From Paenibacillus sp. JJ-223 (GTDB taxonomy: Bacteria; Bacillota; Bacilli; Paenibacillales; Paenibacillaceae), in NCBI RefSeq assembly GCF_927798175.1, contig NZ_CAKMMP010000001.1:124001-188000 (forward strand): 64,000 bases of DNA, read 5' to 3'. Shown here in pieces: positions 54,978-64,000 of the stretch. Numbering within the stretch: the first letter of the stretch is position 1; the number at the start of each line of letters is the position of its first letter. Position numbers and translations under genes: made by a program. The notes beneath the pieces were generated by a model. It had not been told where the DNA came from, ran no database searches, and saw nothing but the letters and a program-made list of their open reading frames with translations.

Positions 54978-55182
54978 GGTATGGGCACTTTTTTTGGTTT
55001 TTGATATAATGGAAATCAGGTCAATTTCGATGAGATAACAAGAAGTGGAAGAATCGGAGCCTGTAAGGGGAGCGGCTGATGGAAGAAACGTGAGGCGGCG
55101 GCACATCGGTGCCTGACCGCCTTTATTGTACCTTCCGGCTGCTTCCCTCCTGGCAATTTGCAGCAACGGATGGAGGATAACG
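54978..55182 (+). promoter_or_regulatory. mutS promoter and structured leader
   Basis: TATAAT at 55004-55009 without a clear -35 begins a leader of about 170 bases. At 55093-55122 lies a strong hairpin AGGCGG-C-GGCAC-ATCG-GTGCC-TGA-CCGCCT followed by TTATT, terminator-like, about 60 bases before the mutS ATG. I cannot assign it to a known riboswitch class. Confidence 0.5.
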
Positions 55183-57978
55183 ATGGCTCAGTATACGCCT
55201 ATGATACAACAATATTTGCAAGTCAAAGCCGAGGCGCAGGACGCTTTTCTTTTTTTCAGGCTGGGCGACTTTTATGAAATGTTTTTTGAAGATGCCATTA
55301 ATGCGGCGCGTGAGCTTGAAATTACGTTGACTGCCCGCAACGGAGGTTCGGACGAGAAGATTCCGATGTGCGGCGTGCCGTACCATTCAGCAGAAGGGTA
55401 CATACAACGTCTGATCGAGAAGGGGCATAAAGTTGCGATTTGTGAGCAAATGGAGGATCCGACGGTCACCAAGGGCATGGTGCGGCGAGAAATCGTGCGC
55501 GTTATTACGCCTGGCACGGTGATGGAGGGCAAAACGCTCGGGGACAAGTCCAACAACTATATCGTTTGTTTGACGGGAGATGCGAACACGCTTGCGCTTG
55601 CGGCATGTGATTTGTCTACGGGTGAGCTGTATGTGACGTCGGTTCCCTATTCGAAGGAATGGCTGAAGGACGAAATCGGCATTTACGAACCATCCGAGCT
55701 GATCGGGGACGCTGCGCTGCTGGATGAGGTGGCTGCCCAAGCATCGCCAATCGGGCGACCTGTCGTATACACCCCATGGGTGAAAAATAAAGAAGAGCTT
55801 GTGCGCCAGCAGTTCGGGGAAGCGGTCTGGGCGCGTCTCGAGCCTGAGCGTCAGACATGCATCGCGCGGCTGTTCTCCTATTTGAATGAAACGCAAAAAC
55901 GTTCATTAGGACAATTGACGCAGGTCAGCGCTTATGAGCCGGATCATTACATGATTTTGGACCCGTTCACACGGCGCAATCTGGAGCTGGTTGAAACCGT
56001 GCGCGAACGCTCCAAAAAGGGTTCCTTGCTGTGGTTGCTCGATCGCACGGAAACGTCCATGGGAGCGCGCATGCTGCGCCGCTGGATCGACAAACCTTTG
56101 CTGCAAAAAGGGAAGATCAACGAGCGGCTCGAAGCGGTGGACACGCTGTATAACCAGTTTATTTTGCGCGAGGATCTGCGGGCCGAACTTAAGGATATTT
56201 ACGATTTGGAACGCTTGGTTGGACGAATCGCCTTCGGCAACGCGAACGGACGGGATCTGAACGCGCTCAAAATGTCGTTGGACAAGGTTCCGGCACTGCG
56301 CCGGCTTTGTGCGGATTCGACTTCCGCCACGCTTCGCCATATCGCGGAAGTGATGGACGATTGCAATGACCTGCGCGATGCGATCGCGAGCGCCATTGTG
56401 GACGAGCCTCCGGTTTCCGTGCGTGACGGCGGAATTATTCGTCCAGGATATCATGAGCGGCTGGATGAGCTGCGCGAAGCCTCCCTCAACGGTAAACAGT
56501 GGATTGCCGAGCTGGAAGCAAGGGAACGCGACGCAACCGGCATCCGGTCGCTGAAAATCGGTTATAACAAAGTGTTCGGCTATTACATCGAAGTGACCAA
56601 ATCGAACCTGTCGGCACTGCCGGAAGGGCGTTATGAACGGAAGCAGACGCTCGCCAATGCGGAGCGTTTCATTACGCCGGAGCTGAAGGAAAAAGAAACG
56701 CTGATCCTTGAGGCACAGGACAAAATGGTCGATATCGAATATGCCTTGTTCACGGAGCTGCGTGACCAGTTGAACCGGCAGGTGGCCAGATTGCAGAAAC
56801 TGGCTGAGCAAGTGGCGGAAATCGACGTGTACCAATCGTTTGCTGCGATCAGCGCAGAGCGCAACTTCGTTCGTCCCGTGCTGACGGACGGTTATGATTT
56901 TGTGGTGGAGCAGGGCCGCCATCCGGTCGTGGAAGCTGTGATGCATTCGGATGCGTTCATTGCCAACAGTACGGCGATACAGAAGGACGCCGCACGCATC
57001 CTGCTCATCACCGGACCGAACATGGCCGGCAAGAGCACGTACATGCGACAGGTGGCGCTGATTTCGATCATGGCTCAAATCGGCTGTTTCGTTCCTGCGG
57101 GCAAAGCGGAGGTGCCGATCATGGACCGCATTTTCACACGAATCGGCGCTGCGGACGATCTGATTGGCGGCCAGAGCACGTTCATGGTGGAAATGGCCGA
57201 CATTCAGGTCATGACCGAAAAGGCGACGCCGCGCAGTCTGATCATTATCGATGAATTGGGCCGGGGAACATCCACGAGCGAAGGCATGGCCATTGCGCAA
57301 TCGGTGATCGAATACGTGCATGACGTGATCGGCTGCAAAGCGCTGGTTTCGACGCATTTCCATGAGCTTGCGCATCTGGAGGAAAGTTTGGACAAGCTGG
57401 CCAACTACTCCATGGCCGTGCAGGAGAGCGGAGACAAAGTTCATTTCCTGCGCAAACTGATTGCTGGCGCCGCGAGCAGCAGTTACGGCATCTATTGCGC
57501 GCGTCTCGCCGGATTGCCGGATACGATCATAGAGCGGGCGAACGGCCTGCTGCACGGGTTTGAACAGGCGGCTGCACAGGTTGCGGTGGGCAGCGAGCTT
57601 GCGGCGAAAGAAAAGAATTCAAGTGGCGTGCCGTCTGCCAGTTATGAAACAGATCAGGCCGCATCCGACGGATCCTCCATTCTTCGGGATGAGAAGCAAG
57701 TGAATGGATCGACCGGATCGGTGATTCGGGAGGACTACCGACCTTCGGACAATACAGGCAAGGACCGTCAGGGGAAAGGACGGCAGGAAGTGGTTCAGCT
57801 CTCGATCTTTGATGACGAGGAGCCTTTGCACACCCCTGAACCGATTACTTCCGTGCCGGATGAGCGTACCCAGGAACTTATCCGCCAGATGAAGGATGTG
57901 GATGTCATGAACATGACCCCGCTTCAGGCGATGCAGCTGTTAAACGAACTTAAAGTCAAAGCCCAGCAATTATCCTGA
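55183..57978 (+). CDS. mutS: DNA mismatch repair protein MutS
   Basis: A 931-residue mismatch sensor. The mismatch-binding Phe-x-Glu motif is at 30-32 (GDFYEMF), the clamp and lever domains are in the middle, Walker A is GPNMAGKST (611-619), then STFMVEM and DELGRGTST. After a low-complexity linker (about 805-865) comes QLSIF at 872-876, a beta-clamp-binding-type motif as known for Bacillus MutS. The frame is open from 55126, but GGATGGAGGATAACG precedes the ATG at 55183. Somewhat longer than usual because of the linker. Confidence 0.97.
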   Translation: MAQYTPMIQQYLQVKAEAQDAFLFFRLGDFYEMFFEDAINAARELEITLTARNGGSDEKIPMCGVPYHSAEGYIQRLIEKGHKVAICEQMEDPTVTKGMVRREIVRVITPGTVMEGKTLGDKSNNYIVCLTGDANTLALAACDLSTGELYVTSVPYSKEWLKDEIGIYEPSELIGDAALLDEVAAQASPIGRPVVYTPWVKNKEELVRQQFGEAVWARLEPERQTCIARLFSYLNETQKRSLGQLTQVSAYEPDHYMILDPFTRRNLELVETVRERSKKGSLLWLLDRTETSMGARMLRRWIDKPLLQKGKINERLEAVDTLYNQFILREDLRAELKDIYDLERLVGRIAFGNANGRDLNALKMSLDKVPALRRLCADSTSATLRHIAEVMDDCNDLRDAIASAIVDEPPVSVRDGGIIRPGYHERLDELREASLNGKQWIAELEARERDATGIRSLKIGYNKVFGYYIEVTKSNLSALPEGRYERKQTLANAERFITPELKEKETLILEAQDKMVDIEYALFTELRDQLNRQVARLQKLAEQVAEIDVYQSFAAISAERNFVRPVLTDGYDFVVEQGRHPVVEAVMHSDAFIANSTAIQKDAARILLITGPNMAGKSTYMRQVALISIMAQIGCFVPAGKAEVPIMDRIFTRIGAADDLIGGQSTFMVEMADIQVMTEKATPRSLIIIDELGRGTSTSEGMAIAQSVIEYVHDVIGCKALVSTHFHELAHLEESLDKLANYSMAVQESGDKVHFLRKLIAGAASSSYGIYCARLAGLPDTIIERANGLLHGFEQAAAQVAVGSELAAKEKNSSGVPSASYETDQAASDGSSILRDEKQVNGSTGSVIREDYRPSDNTGKDRQGKGRQEVVQLSIFDDEEPLHTPEPITSVPDERTQELIRQMKDVDVMNMTPLQAMQLLNELKVKAQQLS

Positions 57979-58001
57979 TTCAAGCGGGAGGGGAATAAAC
58001 G

Positions 58002-60155
58002 ATGGCGAAAATCCATGTGCTGGATGAACATATTGCCAACCAGATTGCGGCCGGGGAAGTCGTTGAACGCCCGGCCTCGGTCGTCAAGGAGCTGCTCGAA
58101 AATGCGATCGACGCAGGGGCAAGCAAAATCGAAGTGAGCGTGGAAGAGGGCGGATTGCTCAGCATTCGCGTCAAAGACAACGGATCCGGCATTGAGCCGG
58201 ATGATCTCGAAACGGCTTTCTACCGCCATGCCACGAGTAAGATTGCGCACGGGCGGGATCTGTTTCAGATCACGAGCCTGGGCTTCAGGGGAGAAGCGCT
58301 GCCCAGCATCGCGGCCGTGTCCAAGGTCGAGGTGCTGACGGCCAGCGCGGACGACGGCCGGGGCCGCAAAATTGTCATCGAGGGCGGCAAGCTGTGCTCG
58401 CACGAGGATGCAGCTTCGCCGCAAGGGACGGAATTTGTGGTGAAGGAGCTGTTTTATAACACGCCGGCCAGGCTCAAATACATGAAAACCATTCAAACCG
58501 AGCTGGGGCACATCTCGGATGTGCTGTACCGGATGGCATTGTCCCATCCCGACATTTCGTTCACGCTGCGGCATAATGCCAACACGTTGCTCCAGACGCT
58601 GGGGAACGGAGACCTGCTGCAGGTGGTGGCAGCCATTTATGGCACGAGCGCGGCCAAAGCGATGCTGCCGATTGAAGGCGAAAATTTGGATTACCGCGTC
58701 AAAGGTCTGATCAGTCTGCCTGAATGGACCAGAGCGAATCGGGGCGGCATGTCGACGATTGTAAACGGACGGTATATTCGGAATTATGGGCTGAATCAGG
58801 CCATTCTCAAGGCATATCATACCCTTCTGCCTATTAATCGTTACCCGCTCGTCGTCGTACAGCTGGACATGCACCCTTCGCTTGTGGACGTCAACGTTCA
58901 CCCTGCGAAGCTGGAAGTGCGGTTCAGCAAGGAGACTGAACTGTACGAGTTCGTGGAGACGACGCTTCGCGGCATTCTGCGCAAAGAAGTGCTGATTCCT
59001 CAAGTCACGAAACAACAGGTCAGACGCGGGGATGATCGGGCCATCATTCAGGAGCAGTTTGTATTTCCAAGGGCACCGTACAAAGACGAGCTGCCCGCGG
59101 AGGGGGAGGGACGTCCGGAATCCTATCCCGATCAACGGATTCAAGCGCCTCGCCTGAACGAGGATGCGGTTGCTTCGAAGCCTTCCGGACAGAGTGCGAA
59201 CATTGAAGGCGATCCGGATATGGACCTGGAGGCACCTGCTGAAGTGAATGAGGGAGAACGTTTGGATTTCTCGGCCCAGTTGGCACCTCTTCCCGAGGTT
59301 CCTCCCGAAGAGACCACTGCCTACGGCTCGGCAGGGACGGACGAAGTCATCGTGCCTGCATCTGCAAAACCGTCGACTTCACAGCCTCCCGAGCATAGCC
59401 GAGGTGCAGACTATCGTTCCAAAGCTTCGGCTTCGCCGGTGTCGGTGAAAGAAAGCCGTCCGGCTTACCAGCCACCTTCGCCAGCTGCGCAGCGGGAGTA
59501 TGCCGGAACGGGCAAGCCGCTGCCGGATGTCGACAAACTGGCTGCTGCGCTGAAATCCGATGCGGCCGTGCCGTCGTTTCCGGAGCTCAGCCTGATCGGA
59601 CAGCACCATGGCACGTATCTGATCGCGCAAAGCGATGACGGTCTCTACCTGATCGACCAACATGCTGCGCATGAACGGGTGAATTACGAATATTATTTCG
59701 AAAAATTCGGTAATCCCGCGCAGGCTTCGCAGGAGCTGTTGCTGCCGATCACGCTGGAATTTACGCCTTCCGAGACCGAAAAAATCAAATCCAGGTTGGC
59801 CTGGTTCGAGCAAGCCGGCGTTTATCTGGAGCATTTCGGCGGCCAGACGTTCCGTGTACGCTCCCATCCATATTGGTTCCCGCATGGAGACGAGAAAGAT
59901 ATTATAGAAGAAATGTGCGAATGGGTGCTCAGTGAACGCAGCATCGACGTGGGCAAGCTAAGGGAGGCTGCATCCATCATGTGCTCCTGCAAAGCATCCA
60001 TCAAAGCGAACCAAAAGCTGACGGAGCAAGAGGCCGAGGTGCTGATTCAGCGTCTTGCGTCTTGCCGCCAGCCATACACTTGTCCGCACGGGCGTCCCAT
60101 CGTCGTTTCATTTTCAACGTATGATCTGGAAAAATTGTTCAAACGGGTCATGTGA
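58002..60155 (+). CDS. mutL: DNA mismatch repair endonuclease MutL
   Basis: A 717-residue GHKL ATPase and nicking endonuclease. N-terminal motifs: ELLENAIDAGA, DNGSGI and GFRGEAL. A long Pro/Ser/Glu-rich linker (about 345-520) leads to the C-terminal domain with endonuclease motif DQHAAHERVNYE (552-563), CSCKASIKAN and CPHGRPI, so it is the nuclease type expected in bacteria without MutH. GGGAGGGG precedes the ATG, 23 bases after mutS. Confidence 0.97.
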   Translation: MAKIHVLDEHIANQIAAGEVVERPASVVKELLENAIDAGASKIEVSVEEGGLLSIRVKDNGSGIEPDDLETAFYRHATSKIAHGRDLFQITSLGFRGEALPSIAAVSKVEVLTASADDGRGRKIVIEGGKLCSHEDAASPQGTEFVVKELFYNTPARLKYMKTIQTELGHISDVLYRMALSHPDISFTLRHNANTLLQTLGNGDLLQVVAAIYGTSAAKAMLPIEGENLDYRVKGLISLPEWTRANRGGMSTIVNGRYIRNYGLNQAILKAYHTLLPINRYPLVVVQLDMHPSLVDVNVHPAKLEVRFSKETELYEFVETTLRGILRKEVLIPQVTKQQVRRGDDRAIIQEQFVFPRAPYKDELPAEGEGRPESYPDQRIQAPRLNEDAVASKPSGQSANIEGDPDMDLEAPAEVNEGERLDFSAQLAPLPEVPPEETTAYGSAGTDEVIVPASAKPSTSQPPEHSRGADYRSKASASPVSVKESRPAYQPPSPAAQREYAGTGKPLPDVDKLAAALKSDAAVPSFPELSLIGQHHGTYLIAQSDDGLYLIDQHAAHERVNYEYYFEKFGNPAQASQELLLPITLEFTPSETEKIKSRLAWFEQAGVYLEHFGGQTFRVRSHPYWFPHGDEKDIIEEMCEWVLSERSIDVGKLREAASIMCSCKASIKANQKLTEQEAEVLIQRLASCRQPYTCPHGRPIVVSFSTYDLEKLFKRVM

Positions 60156-60172
60156 CTGTTTAGGAGGAAGTT

Positions 60173-60958
60173 ATGTATATTACAACCGGTGACACGCAAG
60201 CCGATTCCCTAGTGGAACGCGCTCGCCGCTTGGCGCAATTGACAGGCGGAACATATGTGCCGCGCGGCAATATGTCCCTGTCCAAAATGGCCGACCGATA
60301 CCAAGCCAACGAAATTCTGGTTGTTCTGCAAGGAAGGGCACGACTATATCGCAAACATGCGGAACAGCTTGAGTTTCATCCCAGCATGGGGTTTATCCGG
60401 GCGAAGCGCGTGCTTGCGGGAGAGTCTGATCCGATGTTGGATGCCGGAGCGGTCCGCCAAGGGGATACGATCCTCGACTGCACAGCCGGACTCGGGACGG
60501 ATGCGCTCGTATTTTCGGTAGCGGCAGGCCCAACGGGAAGGACCATTGCTTGCGAGAGCTCGCTGCCGATCTACGCGCTGTTAGCCGAGGGCATGTCCCA
60601 CTATGAAAGCAAACTGCCCGAGGTAGACGAGGCGTTTCGCCGGATCGAGCTGCATCATGCCCATCATCTGGATTTGCTGCGCTCCTTGCCGGATAACAGC
60701 TGCGACACCGTCTATTTTGACCCGATGTTTCGCGAACCGATGATGGATTCGAGCGCCATCCAGCCTTTGCGTGATTACGCGAATCCGAGCGCGCTGGACA
60801 TCGAGAGCATCGAAGAGGCAAAACGGGTTGCCCGCAAGCGAATCGTCATGAAGGAAAAGCGCGGCAGCGCCGAATTTACGAGGCTTGGCTTCGACGTTCT
60901 CGATCGGGCCAATGCAAAAACACTGTACGGAGTGATCCATGTTGAAAGCGGAAGTTAA
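60173..60958 (+). CDS. Class I SAM-dependent methyltransferase, RsmJ-like
   Basis: A 261-residue enzyme. The SAM-binding motif I region is GDTILDCTAGLGTDALVFS, and VYFDPMFREPM corresponds to the DPMFP motif of RsmJ/YhiQ proteins, which methylate guanine in 16S rRNA. The N-terminal 70 residues differ from E. coli RsmJ, so the target is uncertain. AGGAGG lies before the ATG. It overlaps miaA by 20 bases. Confidence 0.85.
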   Translation: MYITTGDTQADSLVERARRLAQLTGGTYVPRGNMSLSKMADRYQANEILVVLQGRARLYRKHAEQLEFHPSMGFIRAKRVLAGESDPMLDAGAVRQGDTILDCTAGLGTDALVFSVAAGPTGRTIACESSLPIYALLAEGMSHYESKLPEVDEAFRRIELHHAHHLDLLRSLPDNSCDTVYFDPMFREPMMDSSAIQPLRDYANPSALDIESIEEAKRVARKRIVMKEKRGSAEFTRLGFDVLDRANAKTLYGVIHVESGS

Positions 60959-61889
60959 ACCGAAGCTGCTTGTGCTTGTCGGGCCGACGGCGGTAGGAAA
61001 AACCAAAATGAGCATCGAGCTGGCCAAGGCTTTCGATTGCGAAATTATTTCAGGCGATTCGATGCAGGTCTATCGGGAGATGGATATCGGAACCGCCAAA
61101 ATTACCCGGGATGAAATGCAGGGCATTCCCCACCATCTTATTGATATTCATGATCCCGAGTATCCCTATTCCGTGGCCGAGTTCCAGGAGAGCTGCACGC
61201 GTCTGATCGGCGAAATCCATGGGCGCGGCAAGCTGCCGTTTATCGTGGGCGGCACCGGCTTGTACGTGGAGTCGGTTTGTTACGGCTTCCAATTTTCGGA
61301 CAGCGGATCGGACGAAGCGTTTCGGAATGAGCAATTCCGCTATGCGGAGCAGCATGGGGCTCAAGCGCTGCATGACCGATTAAGGGCCGTTGATCCCGCG
61401 AGCGCAGACCGTTTGCATCCGAACGACCAGCGCCGCATCGTGCGCGCGCTTGAAATTTTCCATTTGACCGGGCAAAAGTGGTCCGAGCAGTTGGCTTCCC
61501 AGCAGAAAATATCCCCGTACGATCTCCTGATTGTCGGCCTGACGATGGATCGGCAAAAGCTGTATGCGCGCGTAGAAGAACGGATCGATCTGATGATGGA
61601 ACAAGGATTGGTTGACGAGGTGAAATCGTTGCTGGAACGTGGCGTAGGTCCTGGACACATCTCCATGCAGGGATTGGGGTACAAGGAAATTGTCGCTTAC
61701 CTGCAGGGCGAGGTGAGCTTGGAGGCTGCGGTGGAATGGCTGAAAAGGGATACGCGCCGTTTCGCCAAACGCCAGCTCTCCTGGTTCCGGCACATGAAGG
61801 ATATCGAGTGGGTGGACGTTACGGACACCGAGGATTTCGAAGGTAATTTCAGGAAGGTTCGTTCACGGATCGAGCAACAATTTTATTAA
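60939..61889 (+). CDS. miaA: tRNA dimethylallyltransferase MiaA
   Basis: A 316-residue enzyme that adds dimethylallyl to A37 of tRNAs reading UNN codons. P-loop GPTAVGKT (15-22), SGDSMQVYREMDIGTAKIT, VGGTGLYVES and QLSWFRHMKDIEWVD are all present. The start lies inside the methyltransferase gene. Upstream of hfq as in many Firmicutes. Confidence 0.97.
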   Translation: MLKAEVKPKLLVLVGPTAVGKTKMSIELAKAFDCEIISGDSMQVYREMDIGTAKITRDEMQGIPHHLIDIHDPEYPYSVAEFQESCTRLIGEIHGRGKLPFIVGGTGLYVESVCYGFQFSDSGSDEAFRNEQFRYAEQHGAQALHDRLRAVDPASADRLHPNDQRRIVRALEIFHLTGQKWSEQLASQQKISPYDLLIVGLTMDRQKLYARVEERIDLMMEQGLVDEVKSLLERGVGPGHISMQGLGYKEIVAYLQGEVSLEAAVEWLKRDTRRFAKRQLSWFRHMKDIEWVDVTDTEDFEGNFRKVRSRIEQQFY

Positions 61890-61913
61890 AAACATCGGGA
61901 CTTTGGGCCTCTG

Positions 61914-61946
61914 TCTTCTCCAGGCGAGAAGATGGGGGTTCTTTTT
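61914..61946 (+). terminator. Terminator after miaA
   Basis: TCTTCTC-CAGGC-GAGAAGA followed by TGGGGGTTCTTTTT. The T tract is separated from the perfect 7-bp stem by G-rich bases that may pair further out with GGCCTC. Confidence 0.65.
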
Positions 61947-62038
61947 GCAAACAGGAACCAGGGGACCATTTTTCGTCGGTTTCTGGACGTCGGAGGTCAA
62001 CGAAACGCTGGAAGAACGATTGAAAATTTGCCCCCCTT

Positions 62039-62160
62039 TTGCAATTGTGACAAGCGGTGTATAATGGATAAGTCTTCTAATCGTCATGAGCCTCATGCTG
62101 AGGGGCGAGTTGACAGACAAGGGGTTTTTGTGGATTATATGAAACTGTTCATGATATAAT
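62039..62160 (+). promoter_or_regulatory. Promoter region of hfq
   Basis: The 345-base gap between miaA and hfq holds several promoter-like sets: TATAAT at 62060-62065 with TTGCAA near 62039; TTGACA at 62110-62115 with GATTAT 17 bp later; and TATAAT at 62155-62160. A CCTCA-TGC-TGAGG hairpin lies near 62090. Which start is used cannot be told from sequence. Confidence 0.5.
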
Positions 62161-62234
62161 AGCACGAAAGCTACTCAGCGATATTGAATACGAACCATAA
62201 CATGAATTCAAATGAACCAATGGGGGTACGGCTA

Positions 62235-62477
62235 ATGAACAAGTCCATCAACATCCAAGATACGTTCTTAAACCAACTGCGGAAGGAAAATATTCCAGCA
62301 ACGGTATATTTGACGAACGGGTTCCAAATTCGCGGAACGATCAAGGCTTTTGACAATTTCACAATCGTGATCGATAGCGACGGACGCCAGCAAATGGTCT
62401 ATAAGCACGCCATCTCCACGTTCACGCCGCAACGCAGCGTATCGTTGATGCAGCAGGATAACAACGGCGAAGCTTAA
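62235..62477 (+). CDS. hfq: RNA chaperone Hfq
   Basis: An 80-residue Sm-like protein forming a hexameric ring that binds RNA. Sm1 is at about 22-53 ([20 protein letters not shown]), and Sm2 has YKHA at 56-59 with the RNA-contacting Gln8 and Lys57. An in-frame ATG at 62184 would add 17 unusual residues; the start MNKSINIQD at 62235 is standard. Confidence 0.95.
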   Translation: MNKSINIQDTFLNQLRKENIPATVYLTNGFQIRGTIKAFDNFTIVIDSDGRQQMVYKHAISTFTPQRSVSLMQQDNNGEA

Positions 62478-62533
62478 AAAATTGCGAAACCTTTTTCACA
62501 GCCATTTCGTCTACATGTATAGGATTTGAAGCG

Positions 62534-62562
62534 GAGCAACCTGAATAAAGGGTTGTTCTTTT
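62534..62562 (+). terminator. hfq terminator
   Basis: GAGCAACC / GGTTGTTC stem (one wobble) followed by TTTT. Confidence 0.75.
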
Positions 62563-62647
62563 CATTCCGGGCAAAAAAGGCTTGCCGTCAGCCCTTGCCC
62601 AATAGGCGAATAGAAATCAAGCAACCGAAAGGGAGTCAGGAGGAAAC

Positions 62648-64000
62648 ATGCCAAACGATCCGTTGTCGAGGTCTAATCGCAACAACAACAGTGGCAAGTC
62701 ATCCAATAAAGCGAAACCAAAGACCTCTAAAAAGAAAAAAATTACGGGTAAACGTGTTGGATGGACGCTGTTTTTTACAATGGCAATCGCCATTTTCTGT
62801 GCACTGGGCGGATATCTATTTATTATGGTCAGCGGGGAACGCCTGCTTACGGCCAACATGGACAAAACGACGATCAACGAAACGTCGAAAGTGTACGACC
62901 GTAACGGTGAATTGATGGGCGAGCTGTCGATCAAAAAACTGGAGCCGGTCGATGGAGACGAGATTCCGAAGCTTGTGAAAGAGGCGTTTGTGGCTACGGA
63001 AGACAGACGATTTTATGAGCACCAAGGCGTCGACATCTGGGCGATCGGCCGTGCGGCCGTCAAGGACGTCATGGCCCGCTCGATGGTAGAGGGCGGCAGT
63101 ACGCTGACCCAGCAGCTGGCCAAAAACATGTTCTTGTCGCGCGACAAAACGTTTTTCCGCAAAGCGACGGAAGTATCCATCGCGATGGCGCTCGAGCGCA
63201 AATTTACGAAAGACGAAATCTTGACGATGTACTTGAACCGGATTTTCTTCGGCCATCAGCGGTACGGAATCAAGGCAGCATCCGAGTTTTATTTCGGGGT
63301 CACCGACTTGAAAAAATTGGAGCTGTGGCAAATCGCCACGCTCGCGGCTATGCCAAAAGGGCCGTCGGCGTACAACCCGCTCAGCAATCCGGAAGCGTCC
63401 AAGGAACGCCGCGCGGTAGTGTTACAGTTGATGTACGAGCAAGGATACATCAGCAAAGCGGATATGGATGAAGCCAAAGCGGTCGATTACGACTACACGC
63501 CGCCGGAGAAAGAGAGAAAATACCAGGCCTTTATCGATTACGTTTTGCGTGAAGCCGAAGAAGTGACGGGCAAAACGGAAGATGATCTGAACATCGGCGG
63601 ATACAAAATTTACACGACCATGGATGTGCAGGCCCAAACGGCGATGGAGAAAGCTTTCTCCGACGACAGCCTGTTCGAAAAAAGCAAAGACGACCAAAAG
63701 GTGCAGGGGTCGATGGTGATCATGAACCATGAAAATGGAAGCCTGGTTGCCTTGCTGGGCGGACGCGACTATCAAACGAAAGGTTACAGCCGCGTTACCC
63801 AAAGCCGGAGACAGCCGGGTTCGGCATTCAAACCGATCGTATCTTATGCGCCTGCACTGGAGTCCGGGGAATATAATGCCAATTCTCCGCTCAGCAATCA
63901 AAAGCAGTGTTTTGGCAACTACTGCCCGGGAAACCTGCATGGTTATTCGTCAACGATCAGCATGACCGATGCCATTACGAAGTCGGAAAATATTCCGGCG
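62648..64000 (+). CDS. Class A penicillin-binding protein (PBP1A family), 5' part
   Basis: Runs off the right edge; 451 codons are visible. Lys/Asn-rich cytoplasmic tail to about residue 38, one membrane helix (about 39-62), then the GT51 glycosyltransferase domain with catalytic Glu118 (EDRRFYEHQGVD), GGSTLTQQLAKN and RKFTKDEILTMYLNRIFFG. The transpeptidase domain begins near 300 with nucleophile Ser392 in GSAFK (SxxK). It polymerises and cross-links peptidoglycan outside the membrane. AGGAGGAAAC precedes the ATG. Confidence 0.95.
   Translation, partial: MPNDPLSRSNRNNNSGKSSNKAKPKTSKKKKITGKRVGWTLFFTMAIAIFCALGGYLFIMVSGERLLTANMDKTTINETSKVYDRNGELMGELSIKKLEPVDGDEIPKLVKEAFVATEDRRFYEHQGVDIWAIGRAAVKDVMARSMVEGGSTLTQQLAKNMFLSRDKTFFRKATEVSIAMALERKFTKDEILTMYLNRIFFGHQRYGIKAASEFYFGVTDLKKLELWQIATLAAMPKGPSAYNPLSNPEASKERRAVVLQLMYEQGYISKADMDEAKAVDYDYTPPEKERKYQAFIDYVLREAEEVTGKTEDDLNIGGYKIYTTMDVQAQTAMEKAFSDDSLFEKSKDDQKVQGSMVIMNHENGSLVALLGGRDYQTKGYSRVTQSRRQPGSAFKPIVSYAPALESGEYNANSPLSNQKQCFGNYCPGNLHGYSSTISMTDAITKSENIPA

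Noticed and set aside
55906..57555. 549-codon open frame antisense to mutS
   Set aside because: It is a shadow of the GC-rich third positions of mutS; the sense strand carries all MutS motifs and the antisense product resembles nothing.
57924..59144. 406-codon open frame antisense to mutL
   Set aside because: Shadow frame; mutL on the plus strand is complete and recognisable.

Overview
The window looks like chromosome of a spore-forming, saccharolytic Firmicute close to Paenibacillus. The reasons are AAGGAGG-type ribosome sites, frequent GTG/TTG starts, three LplA/LplB/YtcP-type sugar ABC importers with no ATPase gene beside them, YesM/YesN-type regulators, a cotE spore-coat gene, T-box leaders on tRNA synthetase genes, and a mutS-mutL-methyltransferase-miaA-hfq-PBP block. 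The genus is an inference; no rRNA or tRNA gene was seen.

Layout. 1-5522: tail of a sugar ABC importer (two permeases, lipoprotein) followed by one secreted and one cytoplasmic GH43-like protein. 5624-10009: sugar isomerase-like gene (minus), MarR regulator with a FUSC-type exporter, and a CotF-like coat protein. 10415-19645 and on to 21362: sensor kinase, AraC-type response regulator, a complete lipoprotein/permease/permease importer and two GH13 alpha-glucosidases, which together read as one oligosaccharide (probably alpha-glucan) uptake and hydrolysis system. 21540-28132: EamA exporter with AraC regulator, an unknown gene, a xanthine/uracil-type permease, SelO, and a DMP19-like protein. 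28133-29840: T-box plus tyrS. 30422-42541: a second complete importer, a membrane-bound AraC regulator, then a divergent four-gene operon: GH29 fucosidase, CBM9-like protein, an 871-residue tandem transglutaminase-like protein and a cytosolic GH18 protein. 42542-44715: T-box plus a glutaminyl-tRNA synthetase gene broken by one extra G. 44809-47014: small minus-strand genes (DUF2653-like, glycine-rich membrane protein, PadR, carbonic anhydrase). 47261-52917: M32 carboxypeptidase, an NMT1/SsuA-type ABC importer and an ArAE-type membrane protein. 52993-64000: cotE, an amidoligase-like gene, then mutS, mutL, an RsmJ-like methyltransferase, miaA, hfq and the start of a class A penicillin-binding protein.

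The most unusual thing is a non-coding, structured repeat of about 195-245 bp present five times (three complete, two half copies), mostly at the borders of the carbohydrate loci. Its ends are imperfect inverted repeats. The end stem and an internal hairpin show paired base changes between copies, and one hairpin module is present in two copies and cleanly absent in another. It behaves like a mobile or MITE-like element that also folds as RNA, and I do not recognise it as a described family.
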